Source of the DNA: Sclerodactyla briareus
Taxonomy: Eukaryota; Echinodermata; Holothuroidea; Dendrochirotida; Sclerodactylidae
Reading direction: 5' to 3'
Assembly: GCA_026419785.1 (NCBI GenBank)
Contig: JAODTK010005926.1
Span: 62,001 to 126,000, forward strand
Length of the DNA: 64,000 nt
The first letter of the stretch is position 1, and each line of letters begins with the position of its first letter. Position numbers and translations under genes: made by a program. Under the pieces are notes generated by a model. That model was not told the DNA's origin and ran no database searches. It saw only the letters and a list, made by a program, of their open reading frames with translations. Shown one piece after another: positions 45,405-57,488 of the stretch.

Positions 45405-46090
45405 CACCTCCTCTAATCACCTTCCTATCGCTATGCTGAGAGGTACATTGTGGGGTATGGAAACCTATTCTAACAAGTCTTAAACCCCAATTTCATTGAG
45501 ATGTTCCCATGCCCCCAAAGTTTCATATCAAAGAAAGATAACTGGCCTTCCCTTATTATATTGTTTTTTCCCCACATAATCTGACACCATGCGTCATTCA
45601 TTCTGCAGGTATCCGGCAACAGCAAGTTCAATCGGAAATTGGGAGTTCCCCATTGAGTTGGTAATACCGATTCTCAGTTTGTACCGAGGGGATTCAGTGG
45701 ACCCGCGGAGATATTCTCAATCTATAGTCACATTTCCGGAACTGAGCCTGTGCTTGACCCCATTTGTATTTTTCCATCATTCAGGGTCCCATGCAAACTG
45801 AGAATTTCCCATAGGCCTACACCTATCGGACATTACCATTGACTACTACAACGGTCATTAGTAATTCACTCTGAATGGCCAGCCTATATATAGCCAACCA
45901 CAGTTCAATATTCCAAAATGTTGTACCCAAGGCTCTGATCATCTTATCGTAATGCTACATGCTATCTTTATTACCCCGCAGTTTCGTTGGTCTTTCTATA
46001 CGCTATACCGGAATGTGACATTTCTAGTAAGGGCGAAACCACTGGCCGAAAGTTAAGGGCAAGGCAGTCACAAAACAAAAGAAAGAGAAC
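45405..46090 (+). repeat. Segmental duplication, right part of the interrupted copy
   Basis: Resumes with CTATCGCTATGCTGAGAGG, TTGTGGGGTATGGAAAC, AGTCTTAAACCCC and TCAATATTCCAAAATGTTGTAC in the order seen at 40.45-41.0 kb, but more diverged toward the right. Confidence 0.7.
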
Positions 46091-46685
46091 AATAGTTCAG
46101 TAGCTCAAACCGGACATATATTCATATGTAGTAACTGGTATGAATTGTTATTCTACTGTCGTGCATTGAGTTCAGTATAATGCTACACAATGGTTCATTT
46201 GTTATTATTGATTTGGTTTTAGACAAGTCGAGAACTAAAATGGTGAATCACATGTATGCTGATTCTGTATAACGCTGTCTCATCATGGTAGACCGTAATG
46301 GTGTATAGCCTATAGATATTTTGTTGTCATAACACAGTCCAACAAGAGTCCAACGGCCCAACGGTAGCTCACATGCATTCGCATTTTGCAACAGTTCAGT
46401 GTGAGATACGTAAGTAAAACTGCAATTTGCAAAATCAAATTCTACAAGATGAACACTCAATATTTACACAATTGGTCAAATTGTTATACCTTACCATGAC
46501 TACATATCATACGATGTATCCTTAGACAAGTTTAGAGACTGCTTCACTTTTCAAACTAATGACAGAATTGAGTCAAAGATGACACCTGACTTTCTGAACA
46601 TTATTTTCATACAATCTATTCTGTAGTATTAGAAGCTGCTTGACTGTTCATTCAACACATGAACCATTAGACAACTGATCATCTG
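46091..46685. other. No feature recognised
   Basis: AT-rich. The 70-codon minus frame at 46248-46460 is not recognised and lacks splice support. Confidence 0.35.
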
Positions 46686-46689
46686 GTCA

Positions 46690-46960
46690 ATTGATTGGAT
46701 TTGATTTTTACGGATTCAAGAAGCCATTAAGGCTCATCGAGGAATCCTGGTCACTTTGTTCGTGGATAAGCAACCGGCGATAACTTGGCTTCTCTTCTCG
46801 ACTATTTACCTATGGCCAGTTGCTTTTCCGGAGGCAGTTGTACGAAATCCAACCACTCCCGGAACGCCATTATGTCCCCATCTGATGAACGATCAGTAAA
46901 CCCCGGGATCCGACCCCTTCTCGGAACCTAGAAAAGCTGAAGATTCATGTCCCACGTGAT
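46690..46960 (-). repeat. ATCAAATC family copy 3
   Basis: Plus strand: TTGATTGGATTTGATTTTTACGG, AGGCTCATCGAGGAATCCTGG, GCAACCGGCGATAACTTGG, TTCTCTTCTCGACT, TTATGTCCCCATCTGATGAA and GGGATCCGACCCC, matching 12.92-13.16 kb in order. Its right part is shared with block C at 57.96-58.02 kb. Confidence 0.65.
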
Positions 46961-47234
46961 TGCTTACAACACTACATAATATAACACGTGTCTTGGCTGC
47001 TTGGAGCCCATGACTAGCATTATTTGCCATTAGTGATGGTAACGCTATATGTATGAGGGTGCCCGACCTTCAATATGACAACCCCGTACCCTTCCCATAT
47101 CAAGGAAAACCTCCTAGTACACCTATGCTGTTTCAAAGGTACTCTATGGGCTGATGCATTTTTAGGAGAATAGTGCATGAGGGTATCGGTGCCCAACTTT
47201 CTATGCCAACCCCTTCCCCTCTTCCCACACTAAG

Positions 47235-47500
47235 GTAAACCTGTTTCAAGAGGACGGGTTGTCGCCCTTGCAGCCAGCCATCTTTCTCTTCCTATCTTTA
47301 CTCGTGTCCAGCGAGAGACAATGCCAACGCGGCGGGGGTGGGTCAAGGCGCAGTGGGATCTAACGAGACCCCCGGCCCGGAGCACTCAAGGTCAGTGTTT
47401 TGCTCAAGAGGCATAACGTAAAACCGTCTGGGCTTGAACTCGCATCATGCGATCTTGAGTCAAAAAACGCTCTACCGACTGAGCTATGCTAGTCAATGGT
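47235..47500 (-). mobile_element. tRNA-derived SINE, second family, copy in block B
   Basis: On the minus strand a tRNA-like head reads TAGCTCAGTCGGTAGAGCG (box A region, about 47469-47488) and GAGTTCAAGCCC (box B region, about 47431-47442). A body with CTCAAG, GGGGGTCTCGTTAGATCCC and GCGCCTTGACCCACCCCCGC follows. A sister copy lies in block C. The head differs from the SINE at 16.7 kb, so two SINE families are present. A short poly(A) tail was not seen and the 3' boundary is approximate. Confidence 0.72.
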
Positions 47501-47523
47501 ATACTGCCATATACCTATTAGAC

Positions 47524-47907
47524 GCTCAATCTTCTTCTCCTACCTCTACGGGCTTTCCCCACAATCGAGGGTCGCTGGTGCGGATCCGTCTCCTCCATTC
47601 TTCTCTTGTAATTGTGCCACCTTCCTCCAGGTCCAGTGCCTTCATGTCATCATTGTAACATGCGCCTCCTGGGTCTGCCTCGTTTCCTCTCTTTCCCACG
47701 TTCATCCTCTGTACTCTTTCCCGACATAGTCCTCTTCTTTTCTTTCTCTGAGTGGCCAAACCATCTCATACGTGTCTCGCTCAATTTGGCTCCACTATTC
47801 CAATTGCTTCTCTTATTTCCTTGTTCGTAACCTTGTCCTTCCGTGTCAGGTCCATCGTGCATCTTAGCATTCTCATTTCAGCTACTTCCAGTTTGCCTTC
47901 CCTGTCA
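47524..47907 (-). mobile_element. 5'-truncated LINE remnant: C-terminus of the reverse-transcriptase protein
   Basis: Minus-strand translation, with two frameshifts, gives the signature C-terminal region of LINE polyproteins: EVAEMRMLRCTMDLTRKDKV (about 47895-47836), ETRMRWFGHS (about 47784-47755), RKRGRPRRR (about 47680-47654) and EEWRRRIRTSDPR (about 47612-47574). Only the last 120 or so residues are present, without the catalytic palm. It is flanked by TATTAGAC at 47516-47523 and 47908-47915 (8-bp TSD), and the sister copy at 58.55 kb lacks it. 5' truncation is usual for LINE insertions. No A tail is visible, so the family (RTE-, CR1- or I-like) is undecided. Confidence 0.85.
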
Positions 47908-48049
47908 TATTAGACAGCTACAATGTCAAGGGATTTAAAAAAATGTCGAAGAGCAACATTAATTAACATATATAGATATGCAATTTCAAGAACAAACAGC
48001 AAATATATGAGAACTATATGAATCACAGCTATACACTAAGCCAGTTCGA

Positions 48050-48365
48050 GGTTGTAGTGCGCATGCTCACCACTGAACAGTTCGGGGGAATAGACGAGAT
48101 ACCCTATAGCAATATCGTTAGCGGCTTATTTTGAGACAGTGTCACCACTATTTGAAAACTCAATTCATCCCATTTTTCGGATGGTAATATTGGTAAATAT
48201 GGGAGGGGGGTCTGTGAAGTTTTTGTTTTGGCAGAGGATTTTGTAATTTTCAGCAGGGTAGTTTCGAAAGATCGTTCTGCACACTATCCGTTTCAACGTC
48301 GAACTGCTGTCGTTACCTCATGACCTTTGACACCATATCATCATCATCTCAATTAAATTGTAACT
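48050..48365 (-). repeat. 23.6-kb family, minus-strand copy inside block B
   Basis: The reverse complement reads GAGATGATGATGATATGG, AAAGGTCATGAGG, GCAGTTCGACG, AGAACGATCTTTCG, AAAACTTCACAGACCCCCC, AATGGGATGAATTGAG, AATAAGCCGCTAACGATATT and CAGTGGTGAGCATGCGC. The matching point in block C (about 58.63-58.67 kb) has no such sequence, so it arrived after duplication or was lost from C. Confidence 0.7.
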
Positions 48366-48944
48366 TCGAACTGGCGTATAGCTCATCAAAAAACCGTCCA
48401 GGTTTGATTCATGGACCTCATTCTGGAATTTTTTTTTTTTTTTTCCCTTGACGACTGTGACTTAGAGCCTGAACCCATGGAATGCATGATATAGTACAGT
48501 ATCCGCAATGACTGAACACTCCCCTTAACAATCAGCCTTCTCTGCAGGGAGCTCAAGGTCTCTGTCCACAGATTGGGGGATTCTGTTAAAATGGGAGTTT
48601 TTCACTTGAGGCAGCACAGTATGCACTTCATTTTAGAAAGGTGTATATCGGTCTGTAATGATCTCAGATACAAACAAGCATTGCCCAAGGAAATTTCTGA
48701 TATAATTTCTGAGGGCAACTTCCTTGGGAGTTAAGTTCCAGGACATCCCACAGATTGGGGACTGACCCCCCATGGAAAAGTTTGAGGGGGTAAATGCAAG
48801 AATTCTTGTAAGCTCCCCCCCCCTTTCCAAGGCTTCAAAACGTGCATCTGTTCATTTTTCAATGCATGCTTTTCGATCTGTTCGATGCACGTGTATGTGC
48901 TACCTATATAGGTGTGTAATATTTTCGGGAATGCTGGGGAACCC

Positions 48945-49125
48945 TTACCACCCTGTTGAACAGGCGTTGAATTTGTTCGCTTTGTACCAGCTTCATTCAC
49001 TCATATGTGCAGGATGACGTATTCCCAATATGTGATTTGCCTCAAACAAACGCATGTGGGACCTCGTTTCGCTCGCTGGTCGGATGGAATGATGGGCAAA
49101 AGAAGTGTAGTGGGAGTGCTGGGGG
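48945..49125. mobile_element. Truncated copy of the TAGCCTG transposon
   Basis: Matches the first 180 bases of the elements at 8087 and 32611: CCCTGTTGAACAGGC, TCATTCACTCATATGTGCAGGATGA, GATTTGCCT.AAACAAACGC and GTCGGATGGAATGATGGGC. It ends in a G run at 49121-49132 and the 3' end is missing. Confidence 0.65.
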
Positions 49126-49279
49126 GGGGGGGCGGACAAACATGAGGGGGGCGGGGGGAATATTGGAATATTGCAGCCGAAGCATTTAAATCGATATGAT
49201 AATTGATTATCGGTATCTGTATCATTTCTCCTCGAATCTACGATTCACTTTTCTTACAGAATTTACGTGTGATTTGAGG

Positions 49280-49343
49280 AGCTGCGGGCTTGAGACCCAT
49301 ATTTTACTGCTAGCTGCGGGCTTGGGACCCATATTTTACTGCT
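49280..49343 (+). repeat. Perfect-length 2 x 32-bp tandem repeat
   Basis: AGCTGCGGGCTTGAGACCC... at 49280-49311 is followed directly by AGCTGCGGGCTTGGGACCC... at 49312-49343. The two 32-base units differ at one position. Confidence 0.9.
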
Positions 49344-50097
49344 GGGAACACTCGAGAAGTGTCGTTTACGGGCATCTGGGGGTTTAGAAAAACCTTTCGG
49401 ACTTTCGGTTAGGGTTTTTGTATATGCCCCGCGCCAACCGATGTTTGCTTCGCTCAATTATCCTCAACACATTAGCCCCCCCCCCCCCGTATTTATCGAC
49501 GTACCTTGGTGACCGTCTTCCTACATCAAATATGGGGGGGGGGGGGGAGGTTGGGCTGCTGGAGACATTGGTTGAGTTAGCATCACCGGGGTAGCATACA
49601 TCAATGGAACAAGCAACTTGTAGTAAGGTTGCCAATTAATGTATCAGACTTTGCTTCTCTTTTTTTCATGTGCTCATTATTAGTTTTGTTGCTTATCTGA
49701 TAAACGCTAAGGGGTACTTGAGTCTTTACGACTCATGAGCGGTAGAGCATGATATCCAATGGATAGTTGGGACTCCAAAATTCACTCAACATCTGGTAGG
49801 GTGACCTGGTATACCATGTTCTCCACCAAATTTTGGTGGCGACGTTTCCTCCCGTGTCTCTGCGGGAACGGCGTCCCCTGCCTATTCCTTCAGGAGACTG
49901 TAGCGTTTTGCGGTCTTCCACATATTGGCCCATTGTGCCTCTTCAGTGCCATTTGAACTTGACCTTTCAATGGTTGATGATGAGTTGATGACCCTCAGTT
50001 AATTAATACACACTGTGACTCAAGTTTGGTCCAAAATTCCATCGAAGCAACGAAGCAACGAACACTTTGTGCCAAAAAAGCAAGGAGTCTACAGACT

Positions 50098-50122
50098 GGA
50101 TAGATAGATAGATAGAATAGTA
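50098..50122 (+). repeat. Short GATA microsatellite
   Basis: GGATAGATAGATAGATAG followed by AATAG. It corresponds to the longer GATA run in block C at 59.82-59.87 kb. Confidence 0.8.
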
Positions 50123-52966
50123 GACTGCATCAAAGATAGCTCCCATCCTAGCTTGTTCGTTAAAAATGTGTGGGGGAAAACATTTAGGGGTACTGGTACC
50201 GTACCCCTTTCCTCCCTCTCCCTGGTTCCCCATCATGTGTGGCTGCGCCCTCAATTTCCAGTAAACGAAAAACAAGTTCCCAGTATATATCGTTTAAATG
50301 GCTGTCAGCCTTCACCCCCGTGTTGCTGAATCACAACGAACCTGGTCACGCATATTAAACGTTTCGCTTCTAAAAAACTCATGGCACATGTCAGGTGGGC
50401 CCTGGAGTTTGAATTCAGAGAGAAAAATGTTATCCCCAGGACACAGGCTACCGACCTATGTCCCTGTACATATGGAAAAACTTCGTTCTTGGGCAGAGGT
50501 GTACGTTGGTCATTTTCCCGGTTCAGGAAGTGTGATTTGGGATATGTCAATGTCCCCCCTGACAAGGGACGTCGAGAGCCGATCCGGGCCCCGTCACAAA
50601 CTGTGAGTGCCGTCCCCCTTCACCAGGGCATCACAGTAGTTTCCGAGTCTTCAAATAGTCCCTGGATCCGGTACATGTGTCCCTTCCCCCCTGGGCGGCC
50701 ACATATCTGAACAATGAGAATGCGGCGGCCGTGGCCTGTTACAAATCTCACGGTTTCATACCTAATAAATATTACAGGTGCATTACGAGCCTCCGTAGTA
50801 AAATTACCGAAAATTCACCCTGTGTTATCTCCTTTTTGCGTTCGAGTATGCAGCCCACGTTAACTTTTTTCGGATGTATTATTTTGTGGAATACACAATA
50901 GGCTAAGGTCAGCAGAAACAATCAAATGGAGAAAATCGATATTTACCAAGGTTCGAGACTGGCGTATATATCACGTGTTAGGTCCCGCTTCAATTGCCAC
51001 GATGTACATTAACGCTAGGCCAATTTTCAGGAAATTCCGGGTGTGTATGTTAGTCAGGCTTTGCAGTTGTGCTCTTTATATCTACGGTAGCTTTTGTGAA
51101 CCTACCTACCCCGAAATCGCCTAGCTTGCGATATAAGAGCATTCATGTCACTTTGATTTCCATCTAGAAAAAGTGAAGAGAATCAATGTGTCCTCGTGCT
51201 TCCGCCGCCCGTCATAATGAAGAGTCTTGTATTATTCGGCCTGGCCTAGTACAGTACTAAAGCCGCGAGCGCAGGCTAGCCTGACCTAAAATGAGGATCT
51301 GTTTGTACTTGTAGTTGTACGACACAATATTGGTCAGTCAGTGTTGGCCCGGCCGGCTCTGTATGTGGCGGCAGCTATTAACACAGGGCCGGTTGTATTC
51401 AAGTTGCTCACAGGTCCCAATTTACTCCCAATGTTCCCATGGGAGCATGACGTGTTTTGACATACGCACGGAATTCACGCAGGCGAGACAGCCCGGTACT
51501 TACGTGGACGGATTTGAATTCTCAGCAACTATGGTTGATCAATAACCTTTCGTTCTCTACCTTCAGATGCATTTAACTCGTACTTTTATATTTATCTGTT
51601 TAAAGGACACCTGCAGGAATGGTTTTATAATTGGGCTGTATATACCAAGCTGTATAACCTTAATGCGTTCAGTCCGAACCGGGAGTCATACGACTTCCCG
51701 TTACGGGTTATTAAGTCATTCAAATGAAGTTTTGTCAGTGTGATCTGTGAATTGCGCAAGATGGAAAGGCATCCCCCCCCCATCATGCAATTAAAAACGA
51801 TGTCATCCTTGCACAACCCTGCAAACATGCTTTGTATTCTATTGGAATTCAAACATTAATTTACTTCGAAAAGCATTTATTCTATGGGAGAGGATTACTG
51901 TAGTGTGTTGGTTGGTGTTGATGGTTTCTTTGGTGAGAGAAAGACAACAGAACTTTTGTTGAATGTTGACTTATCCAACAAATGGAACAATGAAATACAT
52001 AACATAATTTCCTGTGTTGTCCATGTGTGAGGGGCGGTCATGCCTTTTGCACAATTGGGATTCCCCCATTTCTCTGCAAACTTTGGCCCGGAGGCCAATA
52101 ACTCCACACTCCACATAGGAACATCGTATTGAAATGTGGGATTTGGACCTACAGATACAGTTTCCATTCTCCACGATATAACCTCTATTGTATTAAGCCT
52201 GCAGTTGTCCTTCAACTAGCTACTCAACGATCCTCTCCCGGCTTCGATCGCTGGAAGAGCTAGGTGAAGGCCGTTATCAGCTTCTCTATGACTGATACAT
52301 ACGCTGGCTGGCACTGATCATGCCGGTAAGAGAAATAGTTCACCACGTAATCTGAGAAGTGTACTTTTCGTGGCAGTCACAAATGATCGCACATGTACCT
52401 TTTCGCAAATAGCACGGGCAGTGCACGTGGGGATAGTTTGGTGCATGCTGGATATCTCAGGGGGAAGTTTTGTGTTAGTATGTATTGGAAAAACCTGTAA
52501 ATTCTAATTGTCTTTCCCATTCTTAGTGCATATTCGCTCAAAATTTAGTATTGGGTCAGAATAAATTAAAGAGGATGGCTATCTGTAGAGTCCAGCGAAC
52601 AAGCGACGGCGAATTTTGCATGACGTCACGATAAAATATCGTAATTGCAGCACAACTCGTATATCGAATCACATACTTTCATATTAATGCGCCAATGCAC
52701 TGCAATGCACACAGTATAGTAGAATACCCAAAAAAATCCTAGCCCAAGGCAAGAATGGCGTCAGATTCTAAGAAGGAAAAGCCCCTTAATTGAAGACAAT
52801 CCATCTTTAATTAATAATTTTTATCGTGATGAATCTGACTAAAATGTGCTTATTATTACCAGAAAATTCAAGTTTATCCGCTGAAATTCCTATTTGGCCT
52901 TCATAGATTGCCTACTTTGCCCCCAGAGCTAAACCACAATGCATTGCGAGAGACTTTTTGCGAAAG

Positions 52967-53088
52967 GGTCCATTGCCTGTTCTACTGTTTTGCTAAGCAG
53001 ATCTCTGAATTCGAACTTTGCATCGGGCCGCCATGCCCCGCACCTAGCCCGACAATTCCGAGAACCAATCGTGCGCAGTGACAGCCTG
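52967..53088. other. 122-bp patch nearly identical to block C, copy B
   Basis: From GGTCCATTGCCTGTTCTACT to GCAGTGACAGCCTG this patch matches 62675-62796 with one substitution and no indels, while the 40 bases to its left differ by several indels. It is open in one frame on each strand (plus frame includes LLSRSLNSNFASGRHAP; minus frame includes GAWRPDAKFEFRDLLSKTVE). I recognise neither peptide and cannot say which strand, if any, is used. Confidence 0.7.
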
Positions 53089-53288
53089 GCACGGCCACGC
53101 ATGGAAGCCGGCTCCAAAACGCCAAAATAGTCAAAACATAGCTGATCTATCTGGACATTTGAATCTGCTATCTGCTAACATGCTGGCCAATCCAAACTAA
53201 TTAGACTACAAGAGATTGCTAAGTTAGGACAAATTAGGTTGCAAACAAGTATTTGGCGCGCTCTGTATATTTTTTTGAGTTAGCAATA

Positions 53289-54045
53289 CCATTGCCCTTT
53301 AACAACGTATATATAATGAGGCCCGCTACGTATATTCCTATTCATCCTGTAGCGACCGTCCGTATTGGGGGCACCATTATAATGAGTTCAAACCAAACAG
53401 TATGCGTCTGTGTTTGCAGAATAACAACCGACTTGACTCTCGATTTGCCTCTTTACATTTAGATTGTACTTGGGGGTGTCGATCTAATCATTTATATTCG
53501 GAATTTGGTCAGACACTGAAATGTCAATGGGGTGTAGTTTTGAAGAATCCAAACACATGTTTGGTCTTGCATCGTCCATTGTCGAATATGCTCGTTTTAC
53601 CTCTTTTCATTTTAAGGGCGATCAGTGCATGTCTGACCAGAATATTATTTCATCAATTTGTGCTCTTTAAATGGAAGAATGTAAACCGTTCTGGCCGCCC
53701 ATATATGTCAGGACCACCGATCAAAAAAAATCAAGTATGGAGTTTCTGCGCACGATGATTCAGGCTGCATGCGCAGTTTTGAATACAATATTTAATTGAG
53801 GTGGAGAGGGGTAATTGTAATGTGATATCTAAACTGAGCGTCCCCAAGTGTTAGCGCGCAGTCCAAAAGAAAATTGAACAAGAACCAAAGGGTTCAGTGA
53901 TCCTTGCCCGCCATGTGCAACCGGAAGGATTTTTCGTTTATGCCTTTTCAATGGCAGATGATCGTCCACCTGATTCAGAAATAGATATATTCCTCTCTAC
54001 TCCAAATGACAAGTCTCATGCCAATATGGGCTCTGCATAATTTCG
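53289..54045. other. No feature recognised
   Basis: Sequence right of block B. The plus frame of 118 codons at 53402-53758 has no recognisable domain. Confidence 0.35.
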
Positions 54046-54440
54046 TTGCGCAGTTATCATGCTTACAGACTTTTCAGACTCTGACCTCTGTTGACCTCAA
54101 GTGACCTTTGACCTGACCCCAAAACAATGGAAATATGCTACTCCACATGACACCCTTTCCTGGCCGATTATTAGCTCCCTATATCATCTTGTGCACAGTT
54201 ATCAAGCGCACATGGTGCTTATACCTGACCACTGTTGACCCTAAGTGACCTCAGACAGGTCTCCCAACAATTGGGATCATCTACTCCACATAAAAACCCT
54301 TCATGTCAAGTATGAGCTCTCTACACATCTTTCGTTGCACAGTTATCGTGCTCACGAGCTTTTTCAGATTTTGACTTCATATGACCTCGGACCTGACCCC
54401 CATACATATGGTCTTACTCGTCATAGCCGTAATCTACATG
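54046..54440 (+). repeat. Tandem array, about 150-bp unit, with nuclear-receptor-like half sites
   Basis: GCGCAGTTATCATGCT (54049), GTGCACAGTTATCAAGCGC (54191) and TTGCACAGTTATCGTGCTC (54335) begin successive units about 142-144 bases apart. Each continues with TGACCTCTGTTGACC-like words and TCTACTCCACAT. A perfect TGACCTTTGACCT is at 54102-54114. Two shorter related words, GCGTTTTCTAGATATC, follow at about 54468 and 54551. Confidence 0.8.
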
Positions 54441-55475
54441 GTTGTAATTTGAACCTAATGAATGATTGCGTTTTCTAGATATCATGCTCACAAGGAGCGT
54501 CACATACACACGCACACACACATACATTCTTCCTCACTCTTATGATTCCTTGCGTTTTCTAGATATCGTGCTCACGAGAAGCTTCACATATCACCCCTGC
54601 GCTTACATGCACTCAGCAGGACTGCATATAGATTCCTTCTGCCACCAGCGAAGGAATAAAAAAGAAGGCTCGATCAAATCACAACAATTGCCTTTCCCTA
54701 TCGCAACAGCGCATTCAACTATTGTCTATACTATAACTTAGAAAACTAACAATTTCCATACATTCCTTAGACATTCTTTTTTGCCGGGTTAATCGCGCCT
54801 GTCACGGTGATTGAAGTTACAATTCCTTAAATACTTTCACATGTGTGGATTGTGGCATCCCCCGTTAATTTCGCCCCACAGTCGAACCGAACTCGAGCGA
54901 ATGAATATTGGGTCTTCAGTCGCCGAACAATAGCTAGAGTGTAAGTTCCTGAAAATTCGCATCAATATAATCTTATCACCGCGATGCACGACGGGTTAGG
55001 TTTGGGGCAAGCTGAATACTATAGTCTGCTTTTGGAGAGAATGATAACACCCGGAGGCAAAGTGTCCCTCTCCGGAATGGCCTTGTGGTCATAGAGAGCA
55101 ACATCAAAACCATGTCATTACATGGTTCTGCCGTTTACAGTCCATTCGGCCTGAGCGGCGGGACAGTTTTTTACGATTTTCTCTTTCTCTCGACGGGAGT
55201 AATTTGACTTTTATTCGGTCTGATCAACCTACCGGGAACCCAATTTTCACGACACATCAGACTGTCAGACGATACATTCTCATCTATTATTTTCCGTAAA
55301 ACTGGTCTGTGTGGCAATGTATAGACAGGAATAGAACTTTTCAAAACGACAATTCTAAGGTGAATTCTTCGGGAAAATAACCATCAACATTTTGGACGGT
55401 TCACTTGAGCATTTTGGCTTGGAACTATTACTGAGCCATGCAGCAGCTTCGCTAATCATACCTCGCCTTTGGGAT
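54441..55475. other. No gene recognised; CA-rich patch
   Basis: CACATACACACGCACACACAC at about 54502-54525. Otherwise no feature was recognised. Confidence 0.35.
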
Positions 55476-55479
55476 AGGG

Positions 55480-55800
55480 GTTTATGGTTTTCTGCCTTCG
55501 CCGTAACTGCCGCGTTTGCCGCGGTCGTCGTCAACGTTTATCCGATTGAGCAGAAACTTGACACACACTTCCGGCAGGTAAATCATGGACGAGTTCTTCA
55601 GTTCGAAATGGGCTTGGTGCAAATAAAATCGTCTGATTACACTAAACTTGGTGTGTGGACTTCGATGGTTTCCGAGAAACATGCGATAATTTTCAAGGTT
55701 ACTGTAGTCCGTTTCGTCCTTTTGATATATAAATCTTTAGTAAACATCATCGCCTTCTATTGTTTGAATGTGGGGATATCCATTTTGGTGGTTTAGCCGC
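55480..55800 (+). repeat. Diverged GGGGATAT family copy
   Basis: TTTTCTGCCTTCGCCGTAACTGCCGCG, ATCCGATTGAGCAGAAACTTG, AGTTCGAAATGGGC, CTAAACTTGGTGTGTGGACTTCG and TTTTCAAGGT follow the order seen at 1028-1980 and 39.5 kb. The 134-codon plus frame across it is a repeat translation. Confidence 0.55.
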
Positions 55801-57146
55801 CAGGCAAATGTCTTATCAGAGTTATTTTACGAGCAGGGGACATAACTGATCCGGCCTGTCCAGCTTTCCCCTAATTTCAAGCTAGGCCAAATTGTAAGGT
55901 TTAAAGTGACAATATCGTCTAGTCCCAAATACCTGTTTGAAGCGACGTATCGTTTTGCACTACGTTAACGACGAATATCCTGCTCCGTGCAATCTATTCA
56001 ATCACGGTATATAGTCCCTATGATTGTCAACCACCCTTGAACAGCCATATGTGGGTACCCTTTTTTCTTGACGTTCAGTTTGCATTTTTCACCAGTTTAG
56101 ATTATACTTTGAGTGTTATCCGATAAATCTACTGGCGAGAATTTTGTTAAAGCGTTCAATGTGGAAATGGTAGTTTTTCAGTTGGTGAAGAATCACATAA
56201 CATGTCCTTGCCCTGCCAGAGTCACATTCCCGAGTGTTCCAACTATTTCCATTGCAATCAGTATGGATAGTTTTTGAGGGCGGCCACCGATTTGAAAAGT
56301 TGTAGTGTTTATAATACCATAGTGCTGTATGTGCCCCTACATTTTGTATCTATGCAAAATACATGTGGGAAGATATGATGTAAAAATCGTAGGCCTACAG
56401 CTGTACAATACAAACTATGGGAAACTGTTCTGTGATGCATGCACTCCACACGGACAATAGCTCGAGTGTCCAACGATTTTTTCTCATATTTCAAACTCGG
56501 GGTTGTTTTTTTTCCGAGGTGGGGAGGGGCTGAATCACCACTAGCTACCCTCGTGAATCCGCGCGGTTTGTAACACTCTGAAGGTGGAATTCCATAAGTA
56601 CCGGAAGAATGCGGAGGCCGTAAAATGCTAGTAGCGCAATATGAAATTTGATTCGATGCGTTGATATGGAAGCGAAAAAGCCCAAATGAACCGTATGACG
56701 ATGAGGAAACATCAATAGAATGCATGTGTCGGTACAACGAGGAAGAATAACCACACCATAGAATCCATTTGCATGGATGCGGCATTGGTATCAGGTGTGA
56801 CTTTTGCTACTACTCAGTGCGCGTTCCATATGTTCGGATTATTGATGCTACCATGGCATGCACCTGTTTTCAACGCTGCAGATCAGATACAGCCGATAAC
56901 AACAATTCCACCGTCCATAGCCATCCCACCTGAGTTTGGATCTAAGCTAAGCGATGTACCTGTGATGGGATGCGGTATATTGGAAATCGCATGTTCCATC
57001 CAGCCTTTATTCCATGTCTTCTCTTCCAGCCACGAAGATACCCATACTGCAGTAATATATTGTATTGACAGATATAAAAATTGATTTTTTTCTTCTCTTT
57101 GTTGAAACGCAGCATTTAGGTCGGAATTCGTAATTTCGTAGAATAG
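55801..57146. other. No gene recognised
   Basis: About 1.35 kb without recognisable repeats. The overlapping frames of 158 codons (minus, 56309-56785) and 103 codons (plus, 56773-57084) show no domain I know and no paired splice sites. Confidence 0.35.
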
Positions 57147-57149
57147 GTT

Positions 57150-57255
57150 CATGTTGCGAAACAAATACATTTGCTATACAGCCGGCCGCCAGATTTTTTT
57201 TTTTATCGCGGACTGATCACCATTTTCTCAAGAAATAATAATAATAATAATAATA

Positions 57256-57310
<55 letters not shown>

Positions 57311-57415
57311 TGAATATGTTTCATGTTGCGAAACAAATACATTGGCAATAATACGCCGCCGGCCAGCTTTTTTGTTTTTATGATATTTCGCGGACTGATC
57401 ACATTTCTCAAGAAA

Positions 57416-57488
<73 letters not shown>

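Larger units (their letters stand above)
46860..53288 (+). repeat. Duplicated block B (sister of block C)
   Basis: Collinear with 57.96-62.99 kb through the SINE (47.25-47.50 kb), the 48.46-48.70 kb part, 49.89-49.99 kb and the long run 50.17-53.288 kb. The shared part ends abruptly after GAGTTAGCAATA at 53288, and the same words end block C at 62991. Differences are dominated by one-base indels. Relative to C it carries a LINE insertion and a minus copy of the 23.6-kb family, and lacks the expanded TA tract. No intact gene is seen. Confidence 0.85.

Noticed and set aside
50298..50710. Frames with similar peptides in blocks A, B and C as a conserved protein
   Set aside because: The similarity follows from DNA duplication; frames shift repeatedly between copies, with no sign of protein-level preservation.
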